From Pedobacter hartonius (lineage in GTDB: Bacteria; Bacteroidota; Bacteroidia; Sphingobacteriales; Sphingobacteriaceae): 64,000 nucleotides of DNA. Made by a program: the position numbers and the translations under genes. The stretch's first letter is position 1. Each line of letters begins with the position of its first letter. Under the pieces are notes generated by a model. The model was given only the letters and a program-made list of their open reading frames with translations, was not told where the DNA came from and did no database searches. Below are positions 8,587 through 17,975 of this stretch, piece by piece. The stretch covers positions 124,001 to 188,000 of the forward strand of contig NZ_FNRA01000010.1 of assembly GCF_900107535.1 (NCBI RefSeq), given 5' to 3'.

Positions 8587-9771
8587 TCATTTCGCCGGGT
8601 TTTCTTTGGTGTGGTCCTTCAGCAAACTAATCACTACATATGCGCCGATCAGGGCAGGAAAGAACAGAAGAAAAGTTCGCTGCAGTAAAGTAAATACCGA
8701 TAAAACTGATGCGGGAACAATCCGGGCGAACAAAACCGCAATGCCAGCTTCAGCAAAACCACTTCCTCCGGGGCTTGGCGCAAAATATATCATAAACTGA
8801 ATCAGTACCTGGATGCTGATCACCTGCAGCAATTCCGTTTGCACACCTAAGCCAAGCAGGATCACATACTGCATGCAATATTTATTCAGATACAATAAAG
8901 TAGTAATTACCAAACTTAAAGGAAACAGGAAGGGATGTTCTTTCAGCAATTTCTTACAGATCTGCTGGTAGTTTAAAATATTGTTAAATGACTTTTCACC
9001 CCATTGTTCAGCCTTTAGTTTTCTTGAAGGCCATACGCTTCCGAACAGTCCTGCAAGTCTGAGGATTTGCCTGCCAACAACAATAGGTTTCCAGAAAGCG
9101 AGCATAAATACGATCAGAAAAACAGAAAATACTGAAAATCCATATTTTAGTAAAGTGAGTACCATGCCGCTTTCCAGCTGATCGTTCATCAGTAATATGG
9201 CAAATATACCGGCTAGCGGCATAAACAATAATGTTGCCCCCATATTGATGAGGCTAACTACAAAACCGTCCAGTAACTTAACGCCGTGACGATTGTAGAC
9301 ATACAGCTGCGCCGGGCCTGCACCGCCGTGAAATGGGGTAACGGCACCCATAAACATATTAGCTACATTTGCTTTAAAACTTACCCAATGGGACAGTTCC
9401 GGATTCAGTTTGCGGATAAAAATATGATTCCGCCAGCTGCCGAGCATCAGATCCGCAAAAACCATGACGAGGCAGATGAGGATATACTTCAGTTTAATAT
9501 GGGTAAGTGCCATCATCGTATCACCGGTATGATGATAAAAGAAGATCACAGCTACAGAAGCGATGGTGATCAATCCCAACCACAAACAACCTTTATAGAT
9601 CACATTTTTATTAAAAACTGATCCGAATGAATTGTCGTTCTCTATCGGTAAATTCTCTTTTACAGCCGTTTCCGGTTCTTTTTTTTGTTGTAAATCTTCT
9701 TCGCTGATCAACACTGTCTTTTCTTCAGGATGTGTATCTTTCGGTGTATTGCTTTCTTTGTAGGCTGACAT
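8587..9771 (-). CDS. YbhN/UPF0104-like integral membrane protein (LPG-synthase TM region family)
   Basis: A 394-residue protein with a long hydrophilic, Glu/Lys-rich N-terminus (about 65 residues) and about eight hydrophobic helices. The body matches the UPF0104 / lysylphosphatidylglycerol-synthase transmembrane region family: RNHIFIRKLNP after the second helix, FMGAVTPFHGGAGPAQLYV (the conserved TP..GGaGp.. signature, near residues 140-160) and FAPSPGGSGFAEAGIA near residue 335. Members are thought to be lipid transporters or flippases. It lies 25 bases downstream of the phosphodiesterase-like gene on the same strand, so the two probably form an operon acting on a membrane lipid or head group. 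The exact substrate is unknown. Confidence 0.85.
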   Translation of the reverse strand: MSAYKESNTPKDTHPEEKTVLISEEDLQQKKEPETAVKENLPIENDNSFGSVFNKNVIYKGCLWLGLITIASVAVIFFYHHTGDTMMALTHIKLKYILICLVMVFADLMLGSWRNHIFIRKLNPELSHWVSFKANVANMFMGAVTPFHGGAGPAQLYVYNRHGVKLLDGFVVSLINMGATLLFMPLAGIFAILLMNDQLESGMVLTLLKYGFSVFSVFLIVFMLAFWKPIVVGRQILRLAGLFGSVWPSRKLKAEQWGEKSFNNILNYQQICKKLLKEHPFLFPLSLVITTLLYLNKYCMQYVILLGLGVQTELLQVISIQVLIQFMIYFAPSPGGSGFAEAGIAVLFARIVPASVLSVFTLLQRTFLLFFPALIGAYVVISLLKDHTKENPAK

Positions 9772-9796
9772 GAAAATGGTCTGAGTTGAATTAAAA

Positions 9797-11245
9797 CTAA
9801 TTTAGTGCGTTTCCTTCTGATGGTGGTATAGGTTTACCCATCCATTTCAATAGCGTTGGAAAAATATCGGCGGTACGGATGTCATGTTCTGCCCAACCCT
9901 TCTGATTATAGATCAGCGGAACCTGGATATGCTCTTTTGTTAAAGACCCGTGCGACCCTTTATGTTCCGGATATTCCCAGAAATCGCGAAGATCATATCC
10001 GTTTCTGGCACTTACTACGATATCACCTGCCCTCCGGCTTCTGAAAAGCTGTACAATTTGTACCAGTGCATCAGGATAACCGCTCTGGAAGGTTGCCTCC
10101 AGCGCATTTCTATGGCCATTTACAGCTATACTTCCAAGGCCAAAAGGATCAGCCGTCAAAGGCTGATAACTGTACAGTTCGTTATGGCAGCTGATCATTG
10201 CCCTGCCACGCATATTCTGCACGTAGTACTCATTTGCATTTTCTCCGCGATACGTAATGAAGTCTACGGCCTTTTCACGCAATAAAGAATCTATTCTCTC
10301 CTGGTTAAAATTTTTGAGCAATTCCTTTTCATGAAGTACATGGTTCCCCTCATGGTTCAGTAAATGGATACTGCCAAAAGAATTACCTGATATCATTACG
10401 GCCGATTTTGGATTGCTGCGCCAGATCACCGGATAGGAAACAGACTTCAATCCCTGGTCTGTCATCCAGTCGCCCAGGTCAAAATGGGTATGGCTGGGTG
10501 TCAGCCCATGATCTGAGGTGAGTAAAAACAGCGTATCGTCCCACCAGCCTTTTTTTTCCAGCAGGGCCCTTACTTCGCCTATACTATTGTCTGCAATCTG
10601 ATAGGCTTCAATGGTACGGTAGTCGCGGATATGGTGATAATGGGAGTCCCAGTCCACGCTTGGGAACACAGCGAACAGGAAATCAAAATCTTTACCGCTC
10701 TGCAGCAGGCTCATGATCCGTTCGTGCCCCTGAAGATCAACGGGGTGATGCCTTTTCAGAAAATGCGCCCTTGTATACAACCAGCCTTTACCTTTTTTAC
10801 CCAGGTCATATTCATCCGGAACGTTCCTGGTGATCATGTTATACAGGTTATAGGATTCGCCCAGTAACTCGAAGAGCGTGGCCTTATCTGATGGCATATC
10901 GGTATTGAACCATCCGGCTTCCGGTCCGCAATAGGAACGCATGGCCATCTTGTTCCACCGGGTTCTTTTAAACTCCTGTTTATCAAACCAGCGGATGCCG
11001 GGAATATTCAATGTTCCGGGGAAATGTCCTGTAAGAAAAGGGAGGTATGCCGGCCCGGTAGTGGAGGGGAAACAGGTGGTAGCCAGACGAAAGGTACCTT
11101 CGTCTACCATTTGCTGTAAATGCGGCAGTTTTCCCTCTTTCATCAGTTCGGTTAGTATATCTGGTCTCGCTCCGTCCAGTAGATAGAAAAGAACGCGTTT
11201 TTTTTTATCTTTCAATTTGATTATTGTTTTATAGAGATATGACAA
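9797..11245 (-). CDS. Alkaline-phosphatase-superfamily phosphodiesterase/nucleotide pyrophosphatase-like protein
   Basis: A 482-residue enzyme of the type I phosphodiesterase (NPP) branch of the alkaline phosphatase superfamily. It has the first metal-binding Asp in VLFYLLDGARPD, the nucleophile region CFPSTTGPAYLPFLTGHFP, a second metal site in SVDWDSHYHH and a third in LLTSDHGLTPSHTHF; the last metal His is probably in EHKGSHGSL. No clear signal peptide precedes the domain, suggesting a cytoplasmic or loosely membrane-associated enzyme. It is the first gene of the pair with the YbhN-like protein, so a lipid-linked phosphodiester is a reasonable but unproven substrate. The chosen ATG leaves 18 basic residues before the first strand. 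Confidence 0.82.
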   Translation of the reverse strand: MSYLYKTIIKLKDKKKRVLFYLLDGARPDILTELMKEGKLPHLQQMVDEGTFRLATTCFPSTTGPAYLPFLTGHFPGTLNIPGIRWFDKQEFKRTRWNKMAMRSYCGPEAGWFNTDMPSDKATLFELLGESYNLYNMITRNVPDEYDLGKKGKGWLYTRAHFLKRHHPVDLQGHERIMSLLQSGKDFDFLFAVFPSVDWDSHYHHIRDYRTIEAYQIADNSIGEVRALLEKKGWWDDTLFLLTSDHGLTPSHTHFDLGDWMTDQGLKSVSYPVIWRSNPKSAVMISGNSFGSIHLLNHEGNHVLHEKELLKNFNQERIDSLLREKAVDFITYRGENANEYYVQNMRGRAMISCHNELYSYQPLTADPFGLGSIAVNGHRNALEATFQSGYPDALVQIVQLFRSRRAGDIVVSARNGYDLRDFWEYPEHKGSHGSLTKEHIQVPLIYNQKGWAEHDIRTADIFPTLLKWMGKPIPPSEGNALN

Positions 11246-11424
11246 CCCAATCCGGATTAACCCCTACTATAGCATACATTTAGTTTAACTTTTAACCGGC
11301 TTGTATTTAATGCAGAAAAAAAATTACACCAAATACGCGCATTACAAATGTATATTTTAAATTGAATTTACTTTTATAAAGTATAATTATTGTCAGCAAA
11401 ATGATATAATTTAAGCATTTCAGG

Positions 11425-13605
11425 CTACTTCCCGACTTTGAGCCGGTAAGCTAATCGGAGCGCAATGTGCTTGTAGATTGTGCCGACAAAATCCTGGAAC
11501 ACCCATCCTGGTTCCAGACCATTTTTGAGGCTGTATCCCATGGAAACCGAGTAGAGAAAAGGTATCCCGTCCCCATCATAATTGTAAGTAACGGCCTCCC
11601 CTCCCCGTCTTTCGATGTAATAAGCCTTGCTGTTTAGCCCTACCAGCACACCAATCTGACCGGCGAAGAATAATCTTTTGCCCGAATAAGCTTTCATGCC
11701 GGCTTTGATCGGGAGGGCTTTAAAGTTATTATTATAATAGCTTATAGTCGTTAAAGGAAGGGAGTAAACAGGATTGATATAAGAAATAATATCTGTATGA
11801 ATAAACCCGTTGTTCCGCGGACTATTATTGAGATATTCTACGGATAATATAGCCGCAAGCCCGCCGCTAAACTCACGCTCAGCAAATAACTCTCCGCCAG
11901 TCACTAATCCATAATTTGTGTCAAACCCAGTTCCTGCAATAGCAGCTCCGCCAAGAAACCAGGACTCCGTGTGATGATTAATTTTCTGGGGCTGTTTAAA
12001 TACAGAATTGAAAGCTATACCGGCTTCCCATCCCAGCCACCTGTGAACGGGGTTCCCCAGCCCATAGTAGGGTTCAGGTTTTCTGAAACGTGTTTGATAT
12101 CCGGGCCCGCTCCCTGTTGCCGAATACTTATTATAGGCAGGTCCTGCAAACACGCTTATTTTATCTGTCAACTGCGTATTGAGGAGCAATTTTGCCTGCG
12201 CCCAGCGGTCGTCCCAGTTCCCGGTGTAGGCAAGCTGATAATCAGCGGTTGCGGAAATATACCATTTGCTGCCCAGCATAAAATCATGCCCTACACCCAG
12301 GCCAAAGGCATACAGTTTCTCAGTCCGGCTGATATTCGAACCGATGTGCAGCGTACTGTAAAACAAGTGCGTGCCAGTCGTGAATGACAGGTTGGCATTG
12401 GTCAAATTACTCGCTGAGTATGAAACTTTATAAAATCCATTCCTGATGATATTGATCAGCCCGATACTGGCTCCCTCAGAGCTATCCACCACATTGACCA
12501 GCCCGATCTGTATGCCTTTCAGCTTGTGCGCTTCATTATTCAATGCCGCAATCTGCAGACCAGATACCCTGCCTTCCGTTTTATTGATAAATCCTGCCAG
12601 CTGAACCCCTTTTACAGAATCAAGCGCCTTGTTGGTCACACCGGCTATTTGTACTCCGGTAACCGTGCCACCAACCAGGTTAAAGACGCCGGCAAATTGT
12701 ACATACCTGGAATCACCTTTATTGATGTTAAAAAGACCGCCTACTTCCAATCCGTCCACCCCGGCTGTATAACCACCCGCTATATTAACAGAGAACTTGT
12801 TGATCACCTGCGAGCTAAACAAGCCATGTGTACTTAATCCGGGGGTTAAGGAAAACTGAAAGGGTTGTTTGGCAAAAAAATCCGGGATGTTGAGGCTTTG
12901 TATCTGCTGGCGCGCGGAAATAAAGAACCTTCCGAAAGCATCTCTTTCAACACCCTTACTATTTTCTGCCGCCTCTTTATATTCCTGTATCCTTGTCCTG
13001 CTGACCACAGATACAGACCGAAGGAAATTTAGTGATACATCTTTATAGGATAACTTACTTGCCGTGATGGTCAGCATGCCGGGATCTCCTGTTCTGAATT
13101 TCAGTTTAAAATACCCATGTTCATCGGTGAGCGTAGCCGCGAGCTGCTCTTTTGAATACACACTTGCATTCATCAGCCGTTCCCCGGTCAGCTCATCCAC
13201 TACGATTCCGCTGATGGAATAGGTGTTATTATTATTTGTAATATCTGTATTGATCAGTGAAAGATGAGGCAGCACAGCAGAGATGATCAGATAGTTTCTT
13301 TTTTCTTCAAAGGCATACTTTCCATGGAACAATTGCTCCAGTACCATAGAAAGAGGCTGATGTTCTGCTGTTACCGTAACCAGGCTGTCTTTGGGCAGCA
13401 ACCTGCCGCTATACGAGAAATAAAACCGGCCTTCATCACCGATTCTCTTTAGCGCATCGGCAAGCCGGACATGATTAAGGCTTACAGTAATACGCTTGTT
13501 CAGCAAATTCTGCGCAACGCATTGATGAGATGAACAAAAGACTTCCAGAGCAACAAATAAAATCAGAACGTAATTTTTAGCAAAAAAAACAGGGGATTTG
13601 GTCAT
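11425..13605 (-). CDS. STN-domain outer-membrane protein with carboxypeptidase-regulatory domain and LA_2272-type repeats
   Basis: A 726-residue exported protein. After the signal peptide (to about residue 32, CVAQ) comes an STN domain (ITVSLNHVRLADALKRIGDE to FEEKRNYLIISA, residues 37-110), then a carboxypeptidase-regulatory-like plug extension (SISGIVVDELTGERLMNASV with TLTDEHGYFKL, about 130-190). The rest is not a TonB receptor. It has short repeats of the type GVQIAGVTN / GVQLAGFIN / GLQIAALNN / GIQIGLVN (about residues 285-390), matching the Leptospira-type LA_2272 surface-repeat pattern, and a probable beta-barrel of about 300 residues. It directly follows the FecR gene (13 bases), so the STN domain probably contacts that FecR, as in FecA-type signalling. 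Confidence 0.8.
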   Translation of the reverse strand: MTKSPVFFAKNYVLILFVALEVFCSSHQCVAQNLLNKRITVSLNHVRLADALKRIGDEGRFYFSYSGRLLPKDSLVTVTAEHQPLSMVLEQLFHGKYAFEEKRNYLIISAVLPHLSLINTDITNNNNTYSISGIVVDELTGERLMNASVYSKEQLAATLTDEHGYFKLKFRTGDPGMLTITASKLSYKDVSLNFLRSVSVVSRTRIQEYKEAAENSKGVERDAFGRFFISARQQIQSLNIPDFFAKQPFQFSLTPGLSTHGLFSSQVINKFSVNIAGGYTAGVDGLEVGGLFNINKGDSRYVQFAGVFNLVGGTVTGVQIAGVTNKALDSVKGVQLAGFINKTEGRVSGLQIAALNNEAHKLKGIQIGLVNVVDSSEGASIGLINIIRNGFYKVSYSASNLTNANLSFTTGTHLFYSTLHIGSNISRTEKLYAFGLGVGHDFMLGSKWYISATADYQLAYTGNWDDRWAQAKLLLNTQLTDKISVFAGPAYNKYSATGSGPGYQTRFRKPEPYYGLGNPVHRWLGWEAGIAFNSVFKQPQKINHHTESWFLGGAAIAGTGFDTNYGLVTGGELFAEREFSGGLAAILSVEYLNNSPRNNGFIHTDIISYINPVYSLPLTTISYYNNNFKALPIKAGMKAYSGKRLFFAGQIGVLVGLNSKAYYIERRGGEAVTYNYDGDGIPFLYSVSMGYSLKNGLEPGWVFQDFVGTIYKHIALRLAYRLKVGK

Positions 13606-13618
13606 AGCAAAATACTGA

Positions 13619-14581
13619 TCAATAAAGAATCACCTGGTTATTTTTCTTTTCAATTTTAATACTGAATGTCCTTCCGATCACCTCCAGAATATGGTCCAGG
13701 GACTCATCCTTAAAGGTGGTATTCAGCGTTAAATTATTCAGCTCTTTTCTTCCGATAATGATGTGGCTACTGTACGCCTCATTTAATACCTGCACCATCC
13801 GCCAGAGGGGCGTGTCATCTGCAACGAACTCCTTACTGCGGTAATATGTATACAGATGGTCCGGATTATCCTGTTTAACCAGGGTCTTTGCGCCCGGTTC
13901 TACCGATACCTTTTCGCCGGACCGGAGAGACACCGTCTGACCATTTTGTGAAACCAGGACAATACCCGTCTCTACGATAACTTCTACCAGTCCGCGTTTA
14001 TTTTTAACATTAAATGTAGTTCCCACAACCTTTATCACCGTATTGCCTGTATTGATCAAAAATGGTTTGGCCTTGTCAGGCGATATATTGAAAAAGGCTT
14101 CACCTTTACTGAGCCATACCCTGCGCAATTTTCCCCTGAATTTTTCCGGATACAGCAATGCGCTGTTTTTGTTCAGGGTGATCACAGAACCGTCCGACAG
14201 CGTATCTGTTCTTACCAGTCCCTGCGTCAGGAACTGCATTTCTTTTGTGGAATACAGGCTTGTATACAACCACGCAAATCCAGAAATCAAGAGAACAGCC
14301 GCAGCTATTTTCATCCACGAATACTTTTGGCTTACAGGGACAGTCTCCGGCAGAGCTTCTTTTCGGGTAGCAATTTTTTGTTTGAGCCTTCTCAATGAGG
14401 CGTCAGCGTCAACCGGGCCATTGAATTTAAGTTCAAGACTGCTTTCCCAGATGAGCTTAAACTGGTTAAAGCGCCGCCTGTGTTCCTGATTTTCAGCAAC
14501 CCAATCTTCTATATGGTATGTTTCTTCATTTGTAGCTTCCCCAAGCAGATAGCTGATCAATAAATCGTCGTTAATTCCCAT
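13619..14581 (-). CDS. FecR family anti-sigma factor with DUF4974 C-terminus
   Basis: A 320-residue anti-sigma factor from MGINDDLLISYLLGE. A longer in-frame start at 14734 overlaps the sigma gene heavily and looks spurious. The N-terminal cytoplasmic part (LLGEATNEETYHIEDWV) binds sigma. A single membrane helix lies near residue 95 (IAAAVLLISGFAWLYTSLY). The periplasmic FecR domain (VRTDTLSDGSVITLNKNSAL and GEAFFNISPDKAKPFLINT) is followed by the DUF4974 secretin/STN-like end (LNNLTLNTTFKDESLDHILE). It sits between the ECF sigma gene (4-base gap) and the STN protein (13-base gap), the standard order of a Bacteroidota cell-surface signalling operon. Confidence 0.92.
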   Translation of the reverse strand: MGINDDLLISYLLGEATNEETYHIEDWVAENQEHRRRFNQFKLIWESSLELKFNGPVDADASLRRLKQKIATRKEALPETVPVSQKYSWMKIAAAVLLISGFAWLYTSLYSTKEMQFLTQGLVRTDTLSDGSVITLNKNSALLYPEKFRGKLRRVWLSKGEAFFNISPDKAKPFLINTGNTVIKVVGTTFNVKNKRGLVEVIVETGIVLVSQNGQTVSLRSGEKVSVEPGAKTLVKQDNPDHLYTYYRSKEFVADDTPLWRMVQVLNEAYSSHIIIGRKELNNLTLNTTFKDESLDHILEVIGRTFSIKIEKKNNQVILY

Positions 14582-14585
14582 TTTT

Positions 14586-15179
14586 TCAGCGTTTAAGTAG
14601 TAATATATTGAGTAGAAACCATAGGATAAAAGGCAGGTAATCTGCCAGTTGCACACGCAGTCTTTTGAGGGCTTTACCGATCTGATTCTCCACAGTTTTG
14701 ATGGATATACCCAGTTCAAGGGCAATCTCCGCATACTTTAATTCATCAAATCTGCTCATCTGGAAGATGGTACGGCATTGTTCCGGAAGTTCATTGATGG
14801 CAGCCTGTAATTGAAACTTAAGTTCCTTGTACTGCATCGTGCCAGACGGGGTTTCTGTATGGTAATTGAGACCGGCGTTTGTACCTGCAATATGTGCATC
14901 CTTAACTTTCTCATGTTTGATATGGTTTAAACATTCATTATGGACCGACCTGTACAGGTAAGATCTTAAAGAAGTGCTGATCGTTACTGATCCGTTCTTT
15001 TCCAGTATCCTTAAAAATACCTGGTGCACCATTTCTTCGGCCAGCACTTCATCATTCACCATTGTATAAGCGTACTTAAACAGAGAAACATAATGTTCCG
15101 TGTAAACCAGGTCAAAACGCTGTCCTTCCAAATTAAAATCTGATGTATCCTGCACTATAAGAGGTTGATCTGTCTGCAA
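14586..15179 (-). CDS. ECF RNA polymerase sigma factor (FecI-like)
   Basis: A 197-residue sigma-70 family ECF factor. Region 2 covers about residues 25-90 (YTEHYVSLFKYAYTMV, LAEEMVHQVFLRILE, SLRSYLYRSVHNECLN). Region 4 is near residues 125-175 (INELPEQCRTIFQMSRFDEL and the helix-turn-helix ELGISIKTVENQIGKALKRL). An unusual hydrophobic tail, PFILWFLLNILLLKR, ends the protein and may tether it to the membrane. It heads the operon with FecR and the STN protein and should direct polymerase to that operon when the outer-membrane signal arrives. Confidence 0.93.
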   Translation of the reverse strand: MQTDQPLIVQDTSDFNLEGQRFDLVYTEHYVSLFKYAYTMVNDEVLAEEMVHQVFLRILEKNGSVTISTSLRSYLYRSVHNECLNHIKHEKVKDAHIAGTNAGLNYHTETPSGTMQYKELKFQLQAAINELPEQCRTIFQMSRFDELKYAEIALELGISIKTVENQIGKALKRLRVQLADYLPFILWFLLNILLLKR

Positions 15180-15392
15180 AATTGGTTAATGGTTAAATTA
15201 ATATTTACCGGTAATATTTAAAAGACAACTCAGCAAAGGTTTACCCCCACGCCGAAACAACAAAATGGGCAAATTCCTGCAATTCTTAAATTTAAATTAA
15301 TATTCTACTAAAAATAAAGTTAATAATAATTCAATGGTTATTTATTTAAATAAAGAAATAATTTATAGTTTTGGTTAACTAAAATAAACGAT

Positions 15393-15920
15393 ATGAATGC
15401 ACTTGAAAAAAGAGTACTGAATTTAGAGGAAACCAGTTCCTCCATATTAAAAATTGTTAAAGGAATCAATACCATTTTAGAAAATGAATTTAAGACTGTA
15501 CACAGGAAGTTCGATGCGATCGACAAAAAATTTGAGGCCATAGACAGAAAATTCTCAACGATAGAGAAAAAGTTTGATGCTATTGAAATTAAATTTAATG
15601 AGGTAGATAAAAAAATAGACAAACTCAGTAAAAGCATGGTTGCAGGTTTTGAAATTGCAGACATGAAAATAGATGTGCTGAGCAGAACAATCCATTTAAA
15701 CTTTGAAAACACTGATGTTAAAATACATAAACTGCAAGGCGAAATGATGTCTATCAAAAGATTTACCATAGCAGGTTTTGAAAGTACAGGCGCTAAACTG
15801 GATGACTTAAAAGCAGAAATTTCGAAAATCAACAAAGTGACCGGATACCAGGAGATATTTAAAAATATTTCCAGTTTAAGGATCATCAAAAAGCCGGAAG
15901 ATAACGAAACTACCCATTAG
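15393..15920 (+). CDS. Coiled-coil protein with seven-residue repeats
   Basis: A 175-residue soluble protein of unknown function. Residues 37-85 consist of back-to-back seven-residue units: KFDAIDK, KFEAIDR, KFSTIEK, KFDAIEI, KFNEVDK, KIDKLSK, an almost ideal heptad register with Phe/Ile at the hydrophobic positions, hence a long parallel or antiparallel coiled coil. A second weaker coiled segment (ADMKIDVLSRTIHLNFENTD and AGFESTGAKLDDLKAEISK) follows. The opposite strand is also open over this stretch only because of the repeat composition. It is divergent from the sigma operon; no partner is suggested by context. Confidence 0.7.
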   Translation: MNALEKRVLNLEETSSSILKIVKGINTILENEFKTVHRKFDAIDKKFEAIDRKFSTIEKKFDAIEIKFNEVDKKIDKLSKSMVAGFEIADMKIDVLSRTIHLNFENTDVKIHKLQGEMMSIKRFTIAGFESTGAKLDDLKAEISKINKVTGYQEIFKNISSLRIIKKPEDNETTH

Positions 15921-15959
15921 CTTCTCCATTACATTACAAAGGGATATTAATAGATTTTC

Positions 15960-16124
15960 TTAACTGACAAAGCATTTAATGTTGTCCAGGTCATACGTCA
16001 GGGCTTCTTTGGTCATTCCGCCCAGTTCTGCAAAATAAAGCGAAAGTTTATATTCGCCATCAGGCACATCAAATCTGAATTGCCGGTAATAATTTTCATC
16101 ACCAGCTTCATAATAATCAATAAG
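15960..16124 (-). pseudogene. Remnant of a malectin-like / glycoside-hydrolase C-terminal domain
   Basis: Reading the minus strand gives about 54 residues without a start codon, closed upstream by an in-frame stop. The core YYRQFRFDVPDGEYKLSLYF followed by AELGG matches the strand pattern of malectin-like domains found at the ends of GH2-type enzymes in Bacteroidota, and the fragment ends in DLDNIKCFVS. I interpret it as the surviving 3' end of a deleted carbohydrate-active gene. It is consistent with the GH95 remnant 3 kb to the right. Confidence 0.55.
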
Positions 16125-16228
16125 TTATTTGGAACTGTTCTAAATAATTAGATATTTGTAAATATATATCTGATGATCGCAGATTGTCAATACATAAGAA
16201 CTATTTTTTTCAAATAAGTTTAACTCAT

Positions 16229-16549
16229 ATGTGCACACCAACAGTTATTGCCCGAAAAGGAAATATTGCCGTAACACAATGTGTCAATTGTAAAATGGTA
16301 AACATCTGGAACAAAAGTATACTGATCAGTTTTACTTTCAGTCAGTTCAGTTCGTTTGTAGATGTCACAAGTGAACTCGAGTTTGATGACTATCTTGAAA
16401 GTTCGCCAGGCGGGGAAGAAATTGTTGTATTGGCTACTCCATATCCTGATATCAGTTTGGTATTTACGAGGGAAGAATGGTACAACTTCTTTGCTGCCCT
16501 TGCAGAGGCTACCTACATGCAGGAAATTTACCGTATGGTGCACTCTTAG
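16229..16549 (+). CDS. Small Cys-pair protein, uncharacterised Bacteroidota family (DUF6686-like)
   Basis: A 106-residue protein from MCTPTVIARKGN. The start at 16184 would add 15 residues of unlikely sequence. The N-terminus has a Cys-x-x-Cys pair (QCVNCKMVNIWN) after a beta strand, a pattern I associate with an uncharacterised small family (tentatively DUF6686). The remainder is predicted mixed alpha/beta, with a central SPGGEEIVVLATP strand and a C-terminal helix ending in YRMVHS. No function is known. It converges with the amidohydrolase gene, 12 bases away. Confidence 0.6.
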   Translation: MCTPTVIARKGNIAVTQCVNCKMVNIWNKSILISFTFSQFSSFVDVTSELEFDDYLESSPGGEEIVVLATPYPDISLVFTREEWYNFFAALAEATYMQEIYRMVHS

Positions 16550-16561
16550 TCAGTCACTATT

Positions 16562-17932
16562 TTATTTATTCAGCGGCCCCTTGCTGACTTCCTTTCCTGC
16601 TTTATAAACCGCTTCTATTGAACGCGTATTTTTTATATCAGTTGCCGGGTTATTCTTCAGAACGATCAGATCAGCTATTTTTCCTTTTTCGAGTGTACCG
16701 AACCTGTCAGCGATCTGAAGGATCTTTGCAGAATTTTTTGTGGCAACACCAATGGCCTGCAGTGGGGTAAGTCCGGCCTGTACCATTAGTTCCAGCTCCA
16801 GGTGTTCAGAGAAACCCTGTGCCCGTACCGGTGTGGCACCTGAATCCGTTCCCATTGCCACCAATATGCCGGCAACATATAATTTTTTAAGGTTCCTCAA
16901 TGCGGTCTCATAGGCAGCCACGCTGCGCGCATAACCAGGGGCCTTTTTTAATGCGTCCTGATATTTTTTGGAGGTGATCATTTCATATACGCCGGGTTCC
17001 AGCGAAGATTTAAAAAATTCATCATCAATCCATTCCGGCTTGCGGGCATAGATATAGGCAAATTCATCCAGAGATAAGGTAGGTATGTAAGCCACACCTT
17101 TGGCTTTCATTTCGTTGATGAGCTGATCGTCAGCTACACTGTCACGGATACTGTGACCGATAATGTTTACACCATCCGCTACCAGCTTGCGTGCGTCGGA
17201 AAGATAGTAAAGATGCGTGGCCACACGGATATGATGTTTGTGTGCTTCAGTAATAATAGCGCGGTAGATTGAAGGATCCATTTTTTTAAACTTGCCGCCA
17301 AAGTCATCCACCCACATTTTCACTACTGAAGGTTTCAGTTTGGCCAGGCTATCCATTTTTGCAGGGATCTCAGCAGCACTTAGCGGCCTGTATACCCTAT
17401 CCATTCCGAAATCAACAGGCGGAGCATTTTGAGGTACACCAAAACCATACCCTGCAGAATAGAGCCTTGCTCCCGGCAACAGGCTGTTCACCGATGAATC
17501 TCTCAAACCACTGGTAAAAAGCATTGGCCTGTCGGTTCCCATCACCTGAATATTTTCTATGCCGTAATCCTGATATTTTTTTAGTTGCACAAGGATGTTT
17601 TCGCGGGTATAATTAACGGATTTGGTAGTCGTTCCCTTAAGCGTGCCTACGTGCACGTGACTGCTGATCAGCGCCGGCATAATGGTCTTGCCTGAAAGTT
17701 TCAGGACTTTAACACCCGCCGTATCCAGCCCCTTTCCTATCGAAGCGATCGTGTCGCCCTGTATCAAAATATCAGTATGTTCAAGCGGGGCGGCGCCGTT
17801 ACCATCTATCAGGGTTACGTCCTGAAATAAAACAGCGCCCGCTGAAACAGCAGGTTTGACTGCATTCCGGCAGGCGGTTAAAACAACTGCTGCAAAAAAC
17901 ACCGTATACAAGGGATTCAATCTGCTTCTCAT
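16562..17932 (-). CDS. Amidohydrolase-family lipoprotein (imidazolonepropionase-like)
   Basis: A 456-residue metal-dependent amidohydrolase. An N-terminal lipobox (VVLTAC, Cys21) predicts a lipid-anchored envelope protein. The TIM-barrel metal site is visible: SSHVHVG (His92, His94), then HIRVATHLYYL and NIIGHSIRD supplying later His ligands, and AMGTDSGATP with the catalytic Asp. The C-terminal composite domain returns as LEKGKIADLIVLKNNP, typical of the imidazolonepropionase/prolidase-like branch. The substrate is probably a cyclic amide, dipeptide or lactone. It lies 43 bases downstream of the FucP-type permease on the same strand, so uptake and hydrolysis may be coupled. Confidence 0.85.
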   Translation of the reverse strand: MRSRLNPLYTVFFAAVVLTACRNAVKPAVSAGAVLFQDVTLIDGNGAAPLEHTDILIQGDTIASIGKGLDTAGVKVLKLSGKTIMPALISSHVHVGTLKGTTTKSVNYTRENILVQLKKYQDYGIENIQVMGTDRPMLFTSGLRDSSVNSLLPGARLYSAGYGFGVPQNAPPVDFGMDRVYRPLSAAEIPAKMDSLAKLKPSVVKMWVDDFGGKFKKMDPSIYRAIITEAHKHHIRVATHLYYLSDARKLVADGVNIIGHSIRDSVADDQLINEMKAKGVAYIPTLSLDEFAYIYARKPEWIDDEFFKSSLEPGVYEMITSKKYQDALKKAPGYARSVAAYETALRNLKKLYVAGILVAMGTDSGATPVRAQGFSEHLELELMVQAGLTPLQAIGVATKNSAKILQIADRFGTLEKGKIADLIVLKNNPATDIKNTRSIEAVYKAGKEVSKGPLNK

Positions 17933-17975
17933 CGTAAAATCATTTATTATTTAACGCCCCCTCAGGCAATATTGT

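Noticed and set aside
15338..15889. Long open frame on the minus strand opposite the heptad-repeat protein
   Set aside because: It mirrors the repeated codons of the plus-strand gene, has a low-complexity Ser/Leu/Ile composition and resembles no protein; the coiled-coil reading is the coherent one.
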